From Sipunculus nudus (taxonomy: Eukaryota > Annelida > Sipuncula > Golfingiida > Sipunculidae), in the NCBI GenBank assembly GCA_026874595.1, contig CM049307.1, positions 19,261,079 through 19,325,078 on the forward strand: 64,000 nt of DNA, in the 5' to 3' direction. A program made the translations under genes and the position numbers. The notes beneath the pieces were generated by a model. It saw only the letters and a list, made by a program, of their open reading frames with translations. It had not been told where the DNA came from and made no database searches. This document shows positions 37,638-52,300 of this stretch, one piece after another (the stretch's first letter is position 1; every line of letters starts with the position of its first letter).

Positions 37638-40600
37638 CTAGAAGAGAATGAAAAATATAAACTATGTAATTGCATTCCCAAAACGATCAATGGAATCCTC
37701 CCCTGTTGACCGCAACTGAGCGATAATGAGGAATCGGTCATGGAGTGAACGACCTTGTAAATTAGGTCAAGGTCAAAATAAATATAAGGTGCACATTTAT
37801 CACCTATGAGACCTTTGTGTCTAGAGGTAATTATTTTAAATTAGCCATATTTGATATCAATTGCAAACACGGGTAGAAGAAATAAGAAAAACAAAATTGG
37901 TGGTTTTGCAAGTCCAGGGAACTAAGAAAGTCCACCAACAAAATCACGTTTGACGCAGATATAGATGTAGATATAAACACAACAAATCCTTTAAACCTCT
38001 CATTCATACCCAATGGTGCTTAATAAAATAATAAATGTAAAAGAGGGTATGAAAATATGAAACTAATAACATTAGCCACAATATTGTTGTGATAGAGATT
38101 TAGGTTTCAAGTAAGAATCTTGTTTAAGGAAGCTAAATTTGGAAATTGCGGGCAATGTAACTTAAAACTACCGTGTATTGACCAACGGTTTAAGCAGCCT
38201 AGATGAGTTCGCGGCTGCTTCATTTGGTAATTTGATAAGACAGCAACTGCGGGAGCTGGTCTTTCGTAAATTTAAAGTCCTGGTCCAGTGTCATGAAAGT
38301 GATGAGATGTACTTTTTTTCAGTTGGTGGTGGTTTGATGTATCATTACATGATGCTTTCACCAGTTAATTACTTGGTGCCATTAACACGTGTCGCCAATC
38401 AGCATGTGAGTGGATAGTTCTGTTTCAGACTGAAAACTGGGACTAATGGAAAGTATTTTACATTCAGGTAAAATTCACTGCTAATTTTTTCTTCATGAAA
38501 CTCCCAAACCATGACATCAGGGCATAAAGCCTTGTCCCACTTCGGGGCCGACATGTTTACAGACCCAGTTCTGGGCTGAATGGATAAGGCCCGTGTCTAA
38601 ATAACCTAACCGGAAGTAACTCCGTCCGGCTGATCCACCTCAGATTTTGTACCGGTGTTTGAATCCTTCCTCATAATTAGGGATTTCATTGATTAAAACA
38701 CCTCTATGAATCAGTGTGCCGCCTGTATTAAATTACCAACAGAAACCACATACTGGGCACCTTATACATGGCAATTCTCTAATGAACTGAAAGGTATGAT
38801 GTGTATAAGGGGAGTGCTTAATTAGTTAAATTTCCTGCACGTGGAAACGTGAGCATAAATGACACTAAACGCTCCGTGTGCCGAAAAACAGTCCATAGGA
38901 ACATCATTTTTGTGTTAAGTTGCTGGTTGGCCCCCGTGCCGTCCTGGAGACCTATCTTATAATTATTTATAATCACAACGCACCTTCGTTATAAGAACCT
39001 GGTACTCAAATTTACTTAAAGGGATCCTGAAACTGGAGCACCGGCCTATGTGTGGATATTATTTGTAATGTAAATCCCTTTTATTATGATAAATATTTTA
39101 TGAACAGGCAAATTAGCTCAAGCAAATTCCACACTCTCAATGAAGGGTCTTTAATATTTTGGTTTAATGATAAATGCTGATTCACTTTTCTGTCATGGAA
39201 AATGTTTAGTTTATCAACGGTTTTAAATGAACATTTTCCCCCTGTTTTCATGATTTGTTTTGCCGTTGGCTTGGGTTTCTGATGATCATACATGTTCTAA
39301 CTATATGTCCCCAACTGTATGTTCCCAAGTTACATGGTCTGTTTTTAGCTCAGCTGACAAAGTCAAATGAGGTAAAGGTATGGCTCTTTGTCGGTCGGCC
39401 GTCCGGGAGTCCAGCCGTCCGTTAGCATGGCACAAATCATAACCGCTGGACCTAGATATTTCTAGGTGTACATCCAGGAATGCAAAAAAAAATCTCCTTG
39501 GAAACCTGAAATTAGGTCACTGTGACCTGTATCCTCCGAGCTATAGGGCTTGAAAGTACCCCAAAGAATAATTTGAATTTGATACAAAATCTCCAGTATC
39601 TTGACAAATAATGCATGGATTACTATGAATCTTGTCTTGAATACTGACCATGATTAGTTTCATAGTTTCTTGACAAATGGTTGCGCCAACTGTAATTTAT
39701 CTAATTTTAACAATTTTTTCTGTTTTTTTTTAGACAGTCAAATGACAGCTATTATGTCAGTTTATCAGATGTGGTCTCATCAAGTGTCCTGGAACCCTGT
39801 GTATTTATTGATTATGATTGGTTTCTTCAGTTCCTGAATACTGGTGGCGCCACCTGTATTTTTTCTTTTTTTTTTATGCAATTTTTCCTTTATTTTGAGA
39901 CTGCCAAATTATATTGATACTATCAGATTCGCAAATGTGTTTTTGTCCGTGTCCTGAAATCTTGTGTGTTCATTAGGGCCCCGCTTGAAAAAGTGGATGC
40001 TTGATAATTTATCACACTGTCCGTCTCTTTGTCTGTTCGTTTTTCTGTACGTCTGTCAAATATGTTTCCTGATGATAACTTCCGACATATTGGATCAACA
40101 TATGGGTTTCAAACTTGACTTATTTTGGTTGGGGGTCATGAGGTCAAAGGTCAAGGTCACTGGGCCCACATTCAAGCAAAACATTTCATCCAAAACCTTC
40201 CGTCTTCCACAAGGAGCACCTGCCAATTGGATAATGTTCCTTTTGACTTTTTTGTCACTAGGTCAAAGGTCAAGGTCACAGGGCCCAGCCATTCTCAAAT
40301 TAGTTCATGGATGGTACCTCCAGTTTGGGAAGACAGGTTGACTTCAAACTGATCACTTGACCAATATTTTGAAAAAAAGGCCTTTTAGCTGAGCGTTGAG
40401 ACCCATGGGTCCCTAGTTCTGACATCGTGACGATCGCTCCGGAGTCTAATCATTACTATACTCTATCAATGAAATATCATTGAAGGCATGATTAACATAT
40501 CACGACAATCTATTTTTTTCCCAGGTTATCTAACATATTTATTATTCAAAAGTGTATTCAAGATGGAGCTGTGGTTACAAAAGGGACCATATTAATACAG

Positions 40601-43600
40601 CTAACGAAAACTTAAAGCAATCAGGCAAGACAAGAACTGTTCATTCAACGTTCTCCATTCGACTGCTATGTCCTTGCATCATAATATGAATAAGATAATG
40701 TCAATCAAGGCTTGTTTTTTTTCTTCAAATACGGTATCCTTCCTTTTCGATTACTTTACAAAACTTAAGTAAGCAATTGATCATATTAAGATTTTCCTTG
40801 CAAGCTGCACCCTGGATCGAGGCTGCAAATTTACATTATTCCTGAACATATAGAAAGTAAAAGGAGTATACATAGGTTGGACTCTTCCTTTTCATTCTCG
40901 GATAATTACCTGAAAATTCATTTAAAGTTTGAACTTTAAGATAATTCACTTCCTAAAGGTTACATCTGAAACATCATAATTGTTTACATGAGATATTACG
41001 GACATGACGGAAACCTGCTAAGACCTTCGTCGAAAGGTTACTGACTGATTGGCCGATCAACCAACATAACATGTTATTTAAAAGTAAATTAAAGTAATTT
41101 TAATTTAAATATATATTGGATAAGTAAAATATTAAGACCGAATTTTTTCAGTGTTTGTTACATGGACCGTGTGGAGTATATACAAAGAGACAGGTAGCCG
41201 TAGTGAAATATGACGCAACATAGTCTCACTCCTGGGTAAAAGGTCAAATGAAGAATGTTAAAACTTACCATCACTAATTGTTCCTTCATCACGCGTGCCT
41301 TCTCTTTGTAAGCTCCAATTATCATCACCAGGTAGTATATGGCCAAACTGAAGAAAAATATAATACGTTATGTCACATTAAAAAAAAAAACAAAAATTTT
41401 ATACCGCCATGATAAGTCAGAGACTGTCAGGGTTATAATACTTAGCTTCTAAGAGTATTTGTGAAACTAATTTGCTCTGGTTTATCGTCTCCGGATTTTA
41501 ATAATCTCAGAATTATAAGAGATATCTGAATACTTATAATTTTATCGATATACCTATTATAAAACATCCCGTTTGATAGTCGATTGGCTATTCGGGTTTA
41601 AAACTACAAATAAATCTAATTTTCCGTTCAGGGGCAAACCCTCATCACTAGTACCCTAGTACATTTTTACATATAAAATAAAACATTATAATTTAGGAGG
41701 TGAGATTTTAAGTAAATGGAAAAATGGCTATTGATATTATTTTTTAGGTTCACTTAATGAAGTGGTAGAAAAAGTAAAAATGACTTACCAGAGTGCAATT
41801 AGAAGGGGTATAACCACAGCTGCTGACGTCATCACGGACCATGCCGATTGTAAGCCTTGGGGCCAGCCCAGTACTGTCTCGTCAACAATATTTATCATAT
41901 AGCTGTATACACGAAATGGTCCACAGCCCCGGGACGGCTTCATCCTGGCAAACAAGCAAAAAACACGAGCCTATTAATGGTATTATATACAGAGTGAGAG
42001 CCCTGATATAAAATGTCTGTGCTCTGTAATAATCTAAAATGATGAGTTTTTATGTAATCCTGTGTTTATTTAAATTATGTAGTAAACAGATTTACATATC
42101 AGAATATTAAAAGTTAATTAACAATATTGAGATATGTTATGTTTCCTATCATGCAAAATAAAGGACGTATCTGCTGAGTTGCTGGACCTGTGGCCCCAGG
42201 TATGGGGATTAACACTTTATTCGCCCTTACACCCTAGCCGCATTCTCTACTACTAGAGTAAGCCAATTTCACCAATAAGTTCATTGGTTATGCCTGCTAC
42301 CATTATGTTAATGTAGATCAAATAATATTGTCTCCCGTACACCTGCTGCTTAAAATATCATCTTTCCAGTTATAAAAGAAAAGCTTCAAGCATTATCAAG
42401 CAAAAAAAAAAAACAGGAATAATACATAAAACCACCCAGTGATATTCTAGTTGACTGTGAAACAGCTGCTTTAACATATAAGACGGTGAGTATACCCTGT
42501 CTAATATGAATAAATATTTGGCTGTATAATTACCAATGGGTTCTATAATTAGTATGGGGTTCTATATTTAGCATTGTTACAGGTGCTTTTTTTATTGTGT
42601 GACACGGGCGTAACTAGTGTTGTAGTTGCACTCTCAGTTTAATCCGTACTGGTTGAATTCTCATTGTCATGTTAGCTTGGGGCTTTCTCGCCTGACCGAG
42701 CCGGGTCAAGATGTCACGTGTGGACCCTGGTATGTAGAGACACAGCGATGTTCTTCTAGATGATTCCTTGAACGCGAGGTGTTGAACAGACGTGTGGGAC
42801 CTATCTGATTATCCAGTAATTTCAGGGATTCTACTATTACTAACACTTTAAAATTTAGTCCTGCCTGTCGCAAGTTTACTTTCTGAATTGTTACAAGAGC
42901 TTTACATTGGACTGTTATTCTCCGGTAGAATTCGTTTGAACTGTTCGCCGGCTTATACATTTAAAAGCACTTATCGACGTGACAGTGGTTGTATGCAGGT
43001 ACTGTGCTCTTTGTTTATTTGACTGTGTGATTGTATTGATTTGTTGTTGTACTGCTGTGATACTGAGTAATTGTATTGATTAAGTGTATTGTAATGTTAG
43101 GGTTGTTTTAAGAATAAATATAATTATTTATTGAAAAAAAACACTGACTTCTTTATTCATTCCCCTAGACATTTCACGCTGCCTAGTGTTTCAGAATCTG
43201 ATTTTTTTATCTCCATTATAAAATATATGTTCATCATGCATACGTGATCTGTTGCTATTAGGTTCCGTAACAGCATTGATAAGGATTTTTTATACTTACA
43301 GAAAGATGACGTAGATAATGGGGAAGGAACACACAGCGTACGTGCTCAGTAAAACCATCATGAACAGCTGCTGAGAGTCGGAGGCCCGGTACGGCTTGCT
43401 GGACGGTCGACAGCACACCAGCACTGACAGCTAACAGCCAGAACAGAGACAAATTCAGTCACGAGTATACAGCTTTTGTGAGTATAAATATCATAACATA
43501 TAATTAATTAGATTACTGCATAAAATTTTAAAATAAAACCATATATGTTAAGCACAAGGTATTTAAATTAACTTTCCATGAACAGAGATTATACAAAATT

Positions 43601-46600
43601 TAAACAAAAAATATTTAAAATGAAATGATTTGAATAATTTATTTTTGGTAAATAAATGTTTTTAATGAAAAATGATGTTCCTTATTATGTTCAAAAGAAG
43701 ACAGTGTGGTCTAAAGGTAGTACTTGGATAAAGTTTTTTATGATGCCGGTTCGGACATGCTCTTTTACAACATTTCATTACCACAGCAACATTCTATGAC
43801 GGGAACTGTAATTACCTTCTTCATGTAGAAAATGAGGAAGTTTTTGACAAAGGCGATGCCGGGAATAATTGGACTGAAGAACATCCCCAACCTGTATCAA
43901 TAAAAGAAAGTGAGATCTCAAGTACAAGCACGTTATACATAGCAAAACACTCCACAAATACTTAGCATTATCAAGGTTTCCCTAGAGGCGTACAAATAAA
44001 TCAATTATATTGATTTTTCAGTGTTTACGGTCCCGACTTAATCATCCAATCCTTTAAGTGTTTATAAATATGGGAAGTAATTAAAGGAAGTTTATTTACG
44101 AAAACGTTGATGGCGACTTAAATGTAGATCATTAGTACCATCCAGTCCTTTCTATTTAGCAAAATCTAATGCCCAACGCAAAATTCCATAATTGCTTTAA
44201 ATTAGGGATAAAAGAATTTTAAGTAGGCCCTAAATTTGTAAAATGAAAGACCATGAAAAGCATTGCTTAACCACAAAAGTATTGTAATACTATTCATCTA
44301 TCTCTCTCCTAATGAAGACCTAGTAAACAGGCCTACACGTTTCTGTTATGACAGCGGGTGTGTTTCCCTTTTTTTCTACCAACTGTCAGCTTTAATATGT
44401 AGTGTAACCACTCACCACAAGAGGGCCTCCGAGTAAACCAGGTCAAGAATGTTTTTAGGGATGTCGAATTCCTGAGGACCGATCATTTTTGACAGCTTGC
44501 AGTCACACTTGGTGATAATCAATCTGAAATAAATTCCAGTCTTTACAATCTCACTGTAACATAATGCAAGCACAAATAAAACGGTTTTCGTGCTGTGTAT
44601 CATACGTCCGTTAATATAATAAATCTGCATATATATATACCCCCATACTCCATAATACACTATTTTACACAATTTTCTGTTTTCGTTAATACGAATTATT
44701 CAGTATGTGATTCTGCATGACACTATCATTCAGAAGTAAAGTTCTCATTTGATTGACTATATTCGTTTTATTTGGAATGCAAATCTTTTGTATGATCCGC
44801 CTGAGAGGATAAAACAATGCTATATTCTGATTTCTATAAAAAGTTTTTAAGCAATCATTATTTTTATATCCGCACCAGAGCATTCAAAAGTGATTTATGT
44901 ACCTGACTGAAGTGGCGATAAAGGGAGAACTTTGTTAACTAATAGATCAGTGACATTTATCCTTCCGATAATTTCACTTCTGGGGATACAAAGATGACAT
45001 TATATAAACTTAAGTTTAAAAGTGTACATGATAATTGTCTTGCTTTAAACTTGAACACTTGCAAATTTTTCCAGAGACCAGTTCCTTGAAAGAGTTTCAA
45101 CAAGACACAAAAAAAGAGTAGCTCTATCAAAGTGTGTTTGTAAAATATGATGATGAAGCTTACTTTCTCGGGAGTTCCACTAGGAAAACTACACAGCAGA
45201 CGATCAGGAAATCCATAATAACCAGCTTATATAACTCCTGTCCCACGGTGGTCTCCCAGCACTGTAAAAAATCAACAGTGTTTATGAGCATAAGTAGCTT
45301 TCTTTCAATCTGCCTACATACAACTAAATTGGCCAAATCGTAATCCTGTTGGGTCTGAGGACATGACCTTGCTATGGTAACAGGGATGTGATTGAAATAT
45401 ACTAGAGTCTTCCTGCCGAAGAGTCAGGGTTTATCAGGTAATTGGTGCATTTATAAGGTCAAAGGTCACATGATTGACCAAACGGAGGTGTCAGTCAGGG
45501 TTATTCCTTGAGCTGCTATCATTTTTCACTTCCGTTGTGTAAATCAATAATACTCTTTATCAGCACCAGTGTAAAGTCAACATCCAGGAAATCAAATGGC
45601 TGATTTAAGTGATGTATTTACTGTCCCTGTTAAACGCGTTATATAAAAAAAAGACAATCACCTACCCGTATGGATGTACATGGGCCGGTCCCAACGCTGC
45701 AATAATCTTTAGTTTCGCAGTTTATTTTCGTAAACAGTGATCCTAACAGGACAGCTACGGACGCAAGCTTTAATAATACCGTTCTGAAAGGAAAAAAAAA
45801 AATCAATATACAATGCAACTTTGTGAATTTATGAATCTCTTCGAAATATAAGAAATTATATTACAATATACATATTATCTCAATCTTCACGTATAACCTA
45901 TTAACACCAACAAAATATTGGTAGCTGTTTATGATTTGCGATATGTATTTGTATAATTTTTCAACATAAATGCATTTGTAATAATGTTTCATTTATCTCT
46001 GTTCATTGTTAACCTAACTGCATTATAATAAAAATTACATAAAACGACGAAATCTACTGCACCTCAAAGTAATTAAAATTGAATGGATATGTCGAAGAAA
46101 ATGCACTAAAAAAGAAAATTAAATATGTACGAAATTTTCTACATTATTTTTCATTAAATAGAAAATATTATGAACTGATTATAAGACTAGAATAATTTTT
46201 TTTTTAAATATATGTTGTCATAATTTCTTAAATTAATTACTTTCGAGTGACTGAGTATTTGATATACTGAAACTTAAGCTCTGTGCCTTTGACGAGTTCA
46301 TTGATGATCAAACAAGATTCCCATGACATTCCCATGCGTTTTTTTTATTATACCTCCCTTGTTAGATTGGTTTGTCTCCAGGTTATTAAACAGCATTAAG
46401 CATTAAAATATTATGCACGGATCTGAACAAATTTTGTGGAGGGTGATAGCAAAACACAAATACAATCAATTAAATTTTGGAGATCATCTGGACCGTCATT
46501 ATATATTTTTAATTCAGATGTTATTGCATAGTAGGCCTAACAGGTAACATGGCAATTTCATTATTCCAGTTGAGGGACGGGCCATTCACAGGTTAATGCA

Positions 46601-49250
46601 GCTCACCTGTTAACCGTGTTAGTATAATGAACCATGATTATGTGTATCACACAGGAAATTTTGATCATGGAATACTTGCGGAGGTCTCCATGTAGGCCTA
46701 GACTGCAACTCTAATTTATGATTCTGATGTGTTTATAAAGAAAACGTCTTAGCACCTGACGAGTGTGATGTTGACCTCTCCAGCTGTGGTGTAATCTTCC
46801 AGGATGACGATCTTCTTGAACACGATGGGCAGAACAGCGTTGAGGATAGTTATAGTCAGTGATGTCATATACTCCACAAGCAACTGCACCACCTGGTGGA
46901 GGCTGGTGAAATCACTTCTTCTGGTGACCTGTTAGTGAATGAAATAATTAATACGTAGGAAGCCTCGCAAAAAATAGAATTTAATCCTCAGGCAGAGAGA
47001 TATTTTTTTTTACATTAAGCATCAGGTAAATGAAATAACTATTGTATGAAAAAATGAACTAAAATTAACAAAACTCACAAGTAACAGTTTAGTGATTTCG
47101 AATGTTTATACATGCTGGCCACCCCAGCTTTTATCTTTAAACGGATAAGCACATATATGGTTAATAGTCATAATAGCATTTATTTGAATTTTTGCTGTAA
47201 AATATAGGAGTAATCATAATACAGAAATGCATGATTCTGACCGTACCTCCAGAGTCTGATTTGTCGTGTAGACAATGAGCCAAGCGGCCCCAGCCAATAG
47301 GGCCGCGACCAATAAATTGATTCCCGCTCTGATGCTCCATACTTTACATTTGGTCTTCATACTGCGTCCTTGGCGCTCTGCCTCACGCCGCTGTTCATCA
47401 AGACTGCACTGTAGGTATAAAATACAGTATAAAACTCATTGGCGGGGTACAGATTTCTCCAATAATTCCCATTATAAACCTGGTTAAATGTAGTCCGCTC
47501 ATGGATATTTATATACAATCTATTCAAATATTTAAAATTAGAGAAGCGGTCCGGACGGGACCACCCCCTGGTTACTCAGAGAAAAAAATATAAATAATAC
47601 ATGATGCATATAGTTTTACTATTGCAGGTGCCTTTGCGTTAAATACATGGTATACATAGTCTTTCTTTGAGAGGTTAATTACCCCTTCCTCATGACGCGG
47701 TTTGTTGGTTGAAACTAAATCCTTAAAGTCATCTTTTACGGTCGGGTCCAGGGATAAACGGTCCGGTATTTTGTGTAAGCGGTCCGGTCTGGTGCAGCCC
47801 AAAATTGTGGACCGGACTAATTTAAATAAATGGAAATATACGTATACTAAACTGCACTTTGTAAATTACCAACCAGAACACCAAGCCTGTTAGAATACTA
47901 GCAGAAGAAACCTCGATCGCTTTTTTCTGATAACTGTGCATAAAATTGATTTTATCAGCGTATTCAGGTGAATGAAACAGTGTAACAGAAAGAATGCAAT
48001 GGGTCTTTTGAACAGTAATTGGTCTTTTATTTCAGATGTATGTAAGTTATATGTCGTATCCTGGGTAAGTTAATAGCCTCTACCTATTCTGTTTGATGTA
48101 TTATTGCGGTCTTTCTAAAAATTTTAAGACTTTAAAACATTAAGTTTCTGCAGTTAGCTTAGGCTAAACAAAACTTGGTTCTTCCACGGAATCGCCGCTG
48201 CTGTTTTTCGTGCATTTTTTTTAGTGAAGCCAATGTCCTAGGTTATGATACTAATTTGTGCTCATCCTTCAATCTCTAAATGAATTCCTAAAGGTAAGGT
48301 AAACGGACTGTTGTGTGTTTATCATATGCACCAATAAATTGTTTGTTTACACGTATCTGTCTCGACTGATGATTAAAAAAAATTTCAAAGTACGTTTGTT
48401 TGCGCCATTTAATATATATTCTACGTACATAGAACTCCCTTGTGAGGTGTCTGTGAGTGAGCAGGGCCGCAGACTGGTCCGTCAGTCCGTAATCCCAGCT
48501 TCCCAGGGTCTTGTTACAGTACATCTGGTGGGTCTCCTCTTTACTGACAATCCTCTCTCCAAAACCACGGGCTGTGCTGCAAAGAGGTATACAATTATAA
48601 TAATATCTCCTCATCCTACGTTAATACACATCATCCTGGGCTGTGGTTCATCATGTTATGAGTACCATCGTCCTAGTTTTGGACTTAGATTGACATGTAC
48701 CAATTCTTTTATTAAACTATCTTTTATACAGATGTGTATTCGCAAGTGACTTGGGACATGAGACCTATTTGTTTGATATAGCAGAATATAACCCGACTTT
48801 GAACAGTCATTTAAGGATACGTATTATGGTTAAGAAATGAATTCTAAGGGAAATTACACAAAGTAAACCCCAATATTCAATTTTTTTTTTTTAATTTAAA
48901 TCTTCCATTTATATGCCAAATTAATGGTTTAATCCATTGAGCATATCTGTAGAAAACGACATATATCTGTAAACGTAAAAATTAGAGCCACTGATTAAAT
49001 CTGTTTTAAATGAGAGTCATGTGATGTATAGATAATCTCCATGGGTACATATATATGGCAGAAATATAATAACGATGATAAGTTATCAGAAGAAGACAGA
49101 AGACAGTGCAAAATAGTCCTATTGAGATTATGGAATGACCGTAGATTTTCCATGTTGCGATGAAGCAAATAATGACAGGCCTTTGGTATTATTTTATTGT
49201 CAAAATTGTATCCATATTTTCTCCTCGATAAAGACCTTATTATATCCTTG

Positions 49251-49314
<64 letters not shown>

Positions 49315-52300
49315 GCCCTAGCTACCATCGAATCTGGGTTAATACATGACATATGTATGAATCCATGCGTGATGTTTTATTATTATTAACTTCCCTGACC
49401 CATAGCAAACCTGTGACAGACGAACTGACTAACCTGTGTATAAGGAAAACGAGTGATATGAGGAGGCAAGCGCCGGTCACCATCAGATAAGCGAGAGGCA
49501 TGCTGTAGTTGAACATGGCGTCTCCCGCCGACAGTATCAGCAGACGACCATCCGAGTAGTACCCATAAAACATCACGGTCTGCTCCATCCAGCCCTGCAG
49601 AAGGCGCTCGTGTATGTTAGACATTAGCGATAATAGGTTCATACGCGCTCGTATATATAATTTGTTTCTAGATTTCTTGAAATGGAAAATATGTAATGTT
49701 ACCCATATTTATAATGTAGAACAAGAAATAAAAATATTTTTTTTAATATTTTAAACTTTTTATAGATACATATGATTGAGTTAGAAGAAACCTGTTTTTA
49801 TACTCACAGTGCCCTGAAGGAAGTCTACAATCAGCTGCAGCGCATCACTTGACACGTTGACGTTGTATAACGCGGAACAGTTGGAGGCAAGATGGATCGC
49901 TGTGTTGTTACTGCTGTTTGTGACCACGTATTTATTTGCCTCGTTGTCGGTGAAAACGATCTGAGGTATCACCACAAAAAGGAACATCATCAGAAACAGG
50001 AAAAAGTTCAGCAGAAATAGCCATTTCAGGAAGCGGAAATACGTCAGGACACCAGACCCAAACATGGCTGAAAATAAAAAAGGAGGAATGTCATAAATCA
50101 TCGGAACATATATGACTCTTACCTATTATTGTATATATACACAAATATTGGTAAACTTGACGGATTAATCACGGTGGAGAACATTTTCACTACCTTACCT
50201 TCAATTGTCCTGAACGAGTCTTGCCACAGGTTGAGGTATCCAAGTATTTCTTTGAACTGTCTGTTACTGCGTAAACAGCACTGAAAGCAAGTCTGGAACA
50301 GCAATGATACAGTGCATTTAAAATAATCAACTCGAAAATCTTTTCTAGCAAATAAGTGACCTAACAAACAACCTATATAGCTTTAAACAGCACTGAAAGC
50401 AAGTCTGGAACAGCAATGATACAGTGCATTTAAAATAATCAACTCGAAAATCTTTTCTAGCAAATAAGTGACCTAACAAACAACCTATATAGCTTTCATC
50501 TTCGAAAAGTATTTTATTATAAAATTCTTGTTTCATGCCATTTAAATATAATATTACCCTTTTTTAAAAGTTTACTATCCTTTATTTATATTTCACATAT
50601 ATTATATAATTAATATAATATATATTATATATTATTTGTATATTATGCTGTTTTACGTTAGCCTGTTAGCTTAAGCATAATTCTCAGTTAGGGGTATACG
50701 CGGTGTGACTGCATTATCCATATCCTTAAGAAAATCACACGGGTGAACTTTTGGACAAAAAACGCGAGATTTATAAGAAATCTGTTTTTTAGATTCTAAT
50801 TGAAATACAAGCGAAAGTGATAAATAGCATAGTGGCGACACCATCAGGGAGGTAAGGATTTATTAAATATAGTTCATCGTAAAATTCCTTTCTCGATTAT
50901 AAATACATGTATGTTAAGATATTAAAATCAATATTTTTGGCATGTCCCAATTTGTACAGCCTTCGATGAGCCTGTCCTTCTTGTTACTAATAGCTTTATG
51001 ATAATTACCAGTTTATTTTTGTACCACCAGTAGTCACAACCTCCGCTCATCAGCTCGGGGCTGTACTCCAATAACTTGGCTCTGGAAATTAGAAAAGTAG
51101 CATTAGAATATCAGTCAGTTTTACATTAACAGTTCATGGGTGAATTTGAAAGTTGAATATCCAGTGATTTATACTGTTTTGGTGAACTATAGAAATTAAG
51201 AACGGATGATGCCTGAATAAAACGTAAGTGGAAACTGTTGAAATGGTAATGTAATGGGCAACAGAGATACTGAACGGTGTACTGACCTTTGAATGAATAA
51301 TTGTTTAATTTAAAGTTTAATTCAGAATATTGATTATGCAGCTTGGAGCGATATATTATTATGAAATATTATTATTATTTAAATGCAAGATACTTTGCTC
51401 AGAGAGGTATAGAACGAGTGAGAGGCACTTTTTTGGGAAGCTGTTTGGAACAAACTGAACGGGCATGCAATATCCCCGATACAATGCGACGAAAAAAATA
51501 TACTACTGAATAGCAGATAATAGTCTTTTATGAAACACGTATAGACATGATGAAATATAATTGTGATCAGATAAGGAATTCAGAATTGTGTGAGAGGGAG
51601 GTGAGATATTCGGAGATATATGTGCTTTTAATGACAAAAGCAGACAAAGGAGAAGCCCTGAGAAATGAGAGCACGGGAACGAGTGATGAGGAAACAAGAC
51701 CTTATAAAAAATTCCGTGATAAACGATCTTGAAAATCAACCTACAATCGTCAAGAAATAATTGCTTTTTGAATCCTGGTAAGAAGTCTGCGGTCTGTTAT
51801 ATCAAGAATGTCAAGTAGACGCCTGAAAACAATTAGTTAGTTATTGTGTGGTAAAATAATGGAAGATAAAAAAATAAAGAACTAAATGGGAGACGGGCTC
51901 AAAGCTAAAAGAAAGAGGTAGGAGAAATAATCTTTCCATACAACACATGACTTGTGGTTTGGTATAAAGATGATTGAAGTGTATCTTCAAACATATTAAA
52001 TTAGGAACTGCCAGAAACCAGAAGTACTTTTGTACCAGTTCTGTATTCTTCATACTGCTGCAATTTTTTACTTACGCCGGTTACTGGTCTCCTTTTTTCT
52101 CACGTGTATGTTTTTAATAGAGCTTACGGTGTATACTTAGGTAGATTTGAAATTAATTTTTTATACCAGTGACACATATATACCTGCGAAGATAGATGAC
52201 GCAATGAACACTGGCGAAATTTTAAAATCCAAATTCATTCCAAATCTCTTAGGACACACCGTGGATCTGTACCAAGGGTTCAAATCCAAGAAGTACATTT

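Larger units (their letters stand above)
39347..40414 (+). repeat. AGCTCAGCTGAC-family dispersed repeat, long copy
   Basis: Starts TTTAGCTCAGCTGACAAAGT and ends at TTTTAGCTGAGCGTTGAGAC followed by CCATGGGTCCCT. Contains GTCGGTCGGCCGTCC, the palindrome AGGTCACTGTGACCT and two AGGTCAAAGGTCAAGGTCAC blocks. It has no coding capacity and sits in the last TMC intron. I recall similar text in bivalve DNA, but the family name is unknown to me. Confidence 0.8.

Noticed and set aside
38577-38672. tRNA-like A box (TGGATAAGGCCC) and B box (GTTTGAATCC)
   Set aside because: The boxes are spaced too far apart for a standard tRNA promoter and no SINE body is recognisable; possibly a decayed SINE.
47572-47802. 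Minus-strand 76-codon frame in a TMC intron
   Set aside because: It coincides with a GGTCCGG-rich repeat and is not part of the in-phase TMC exon chain.
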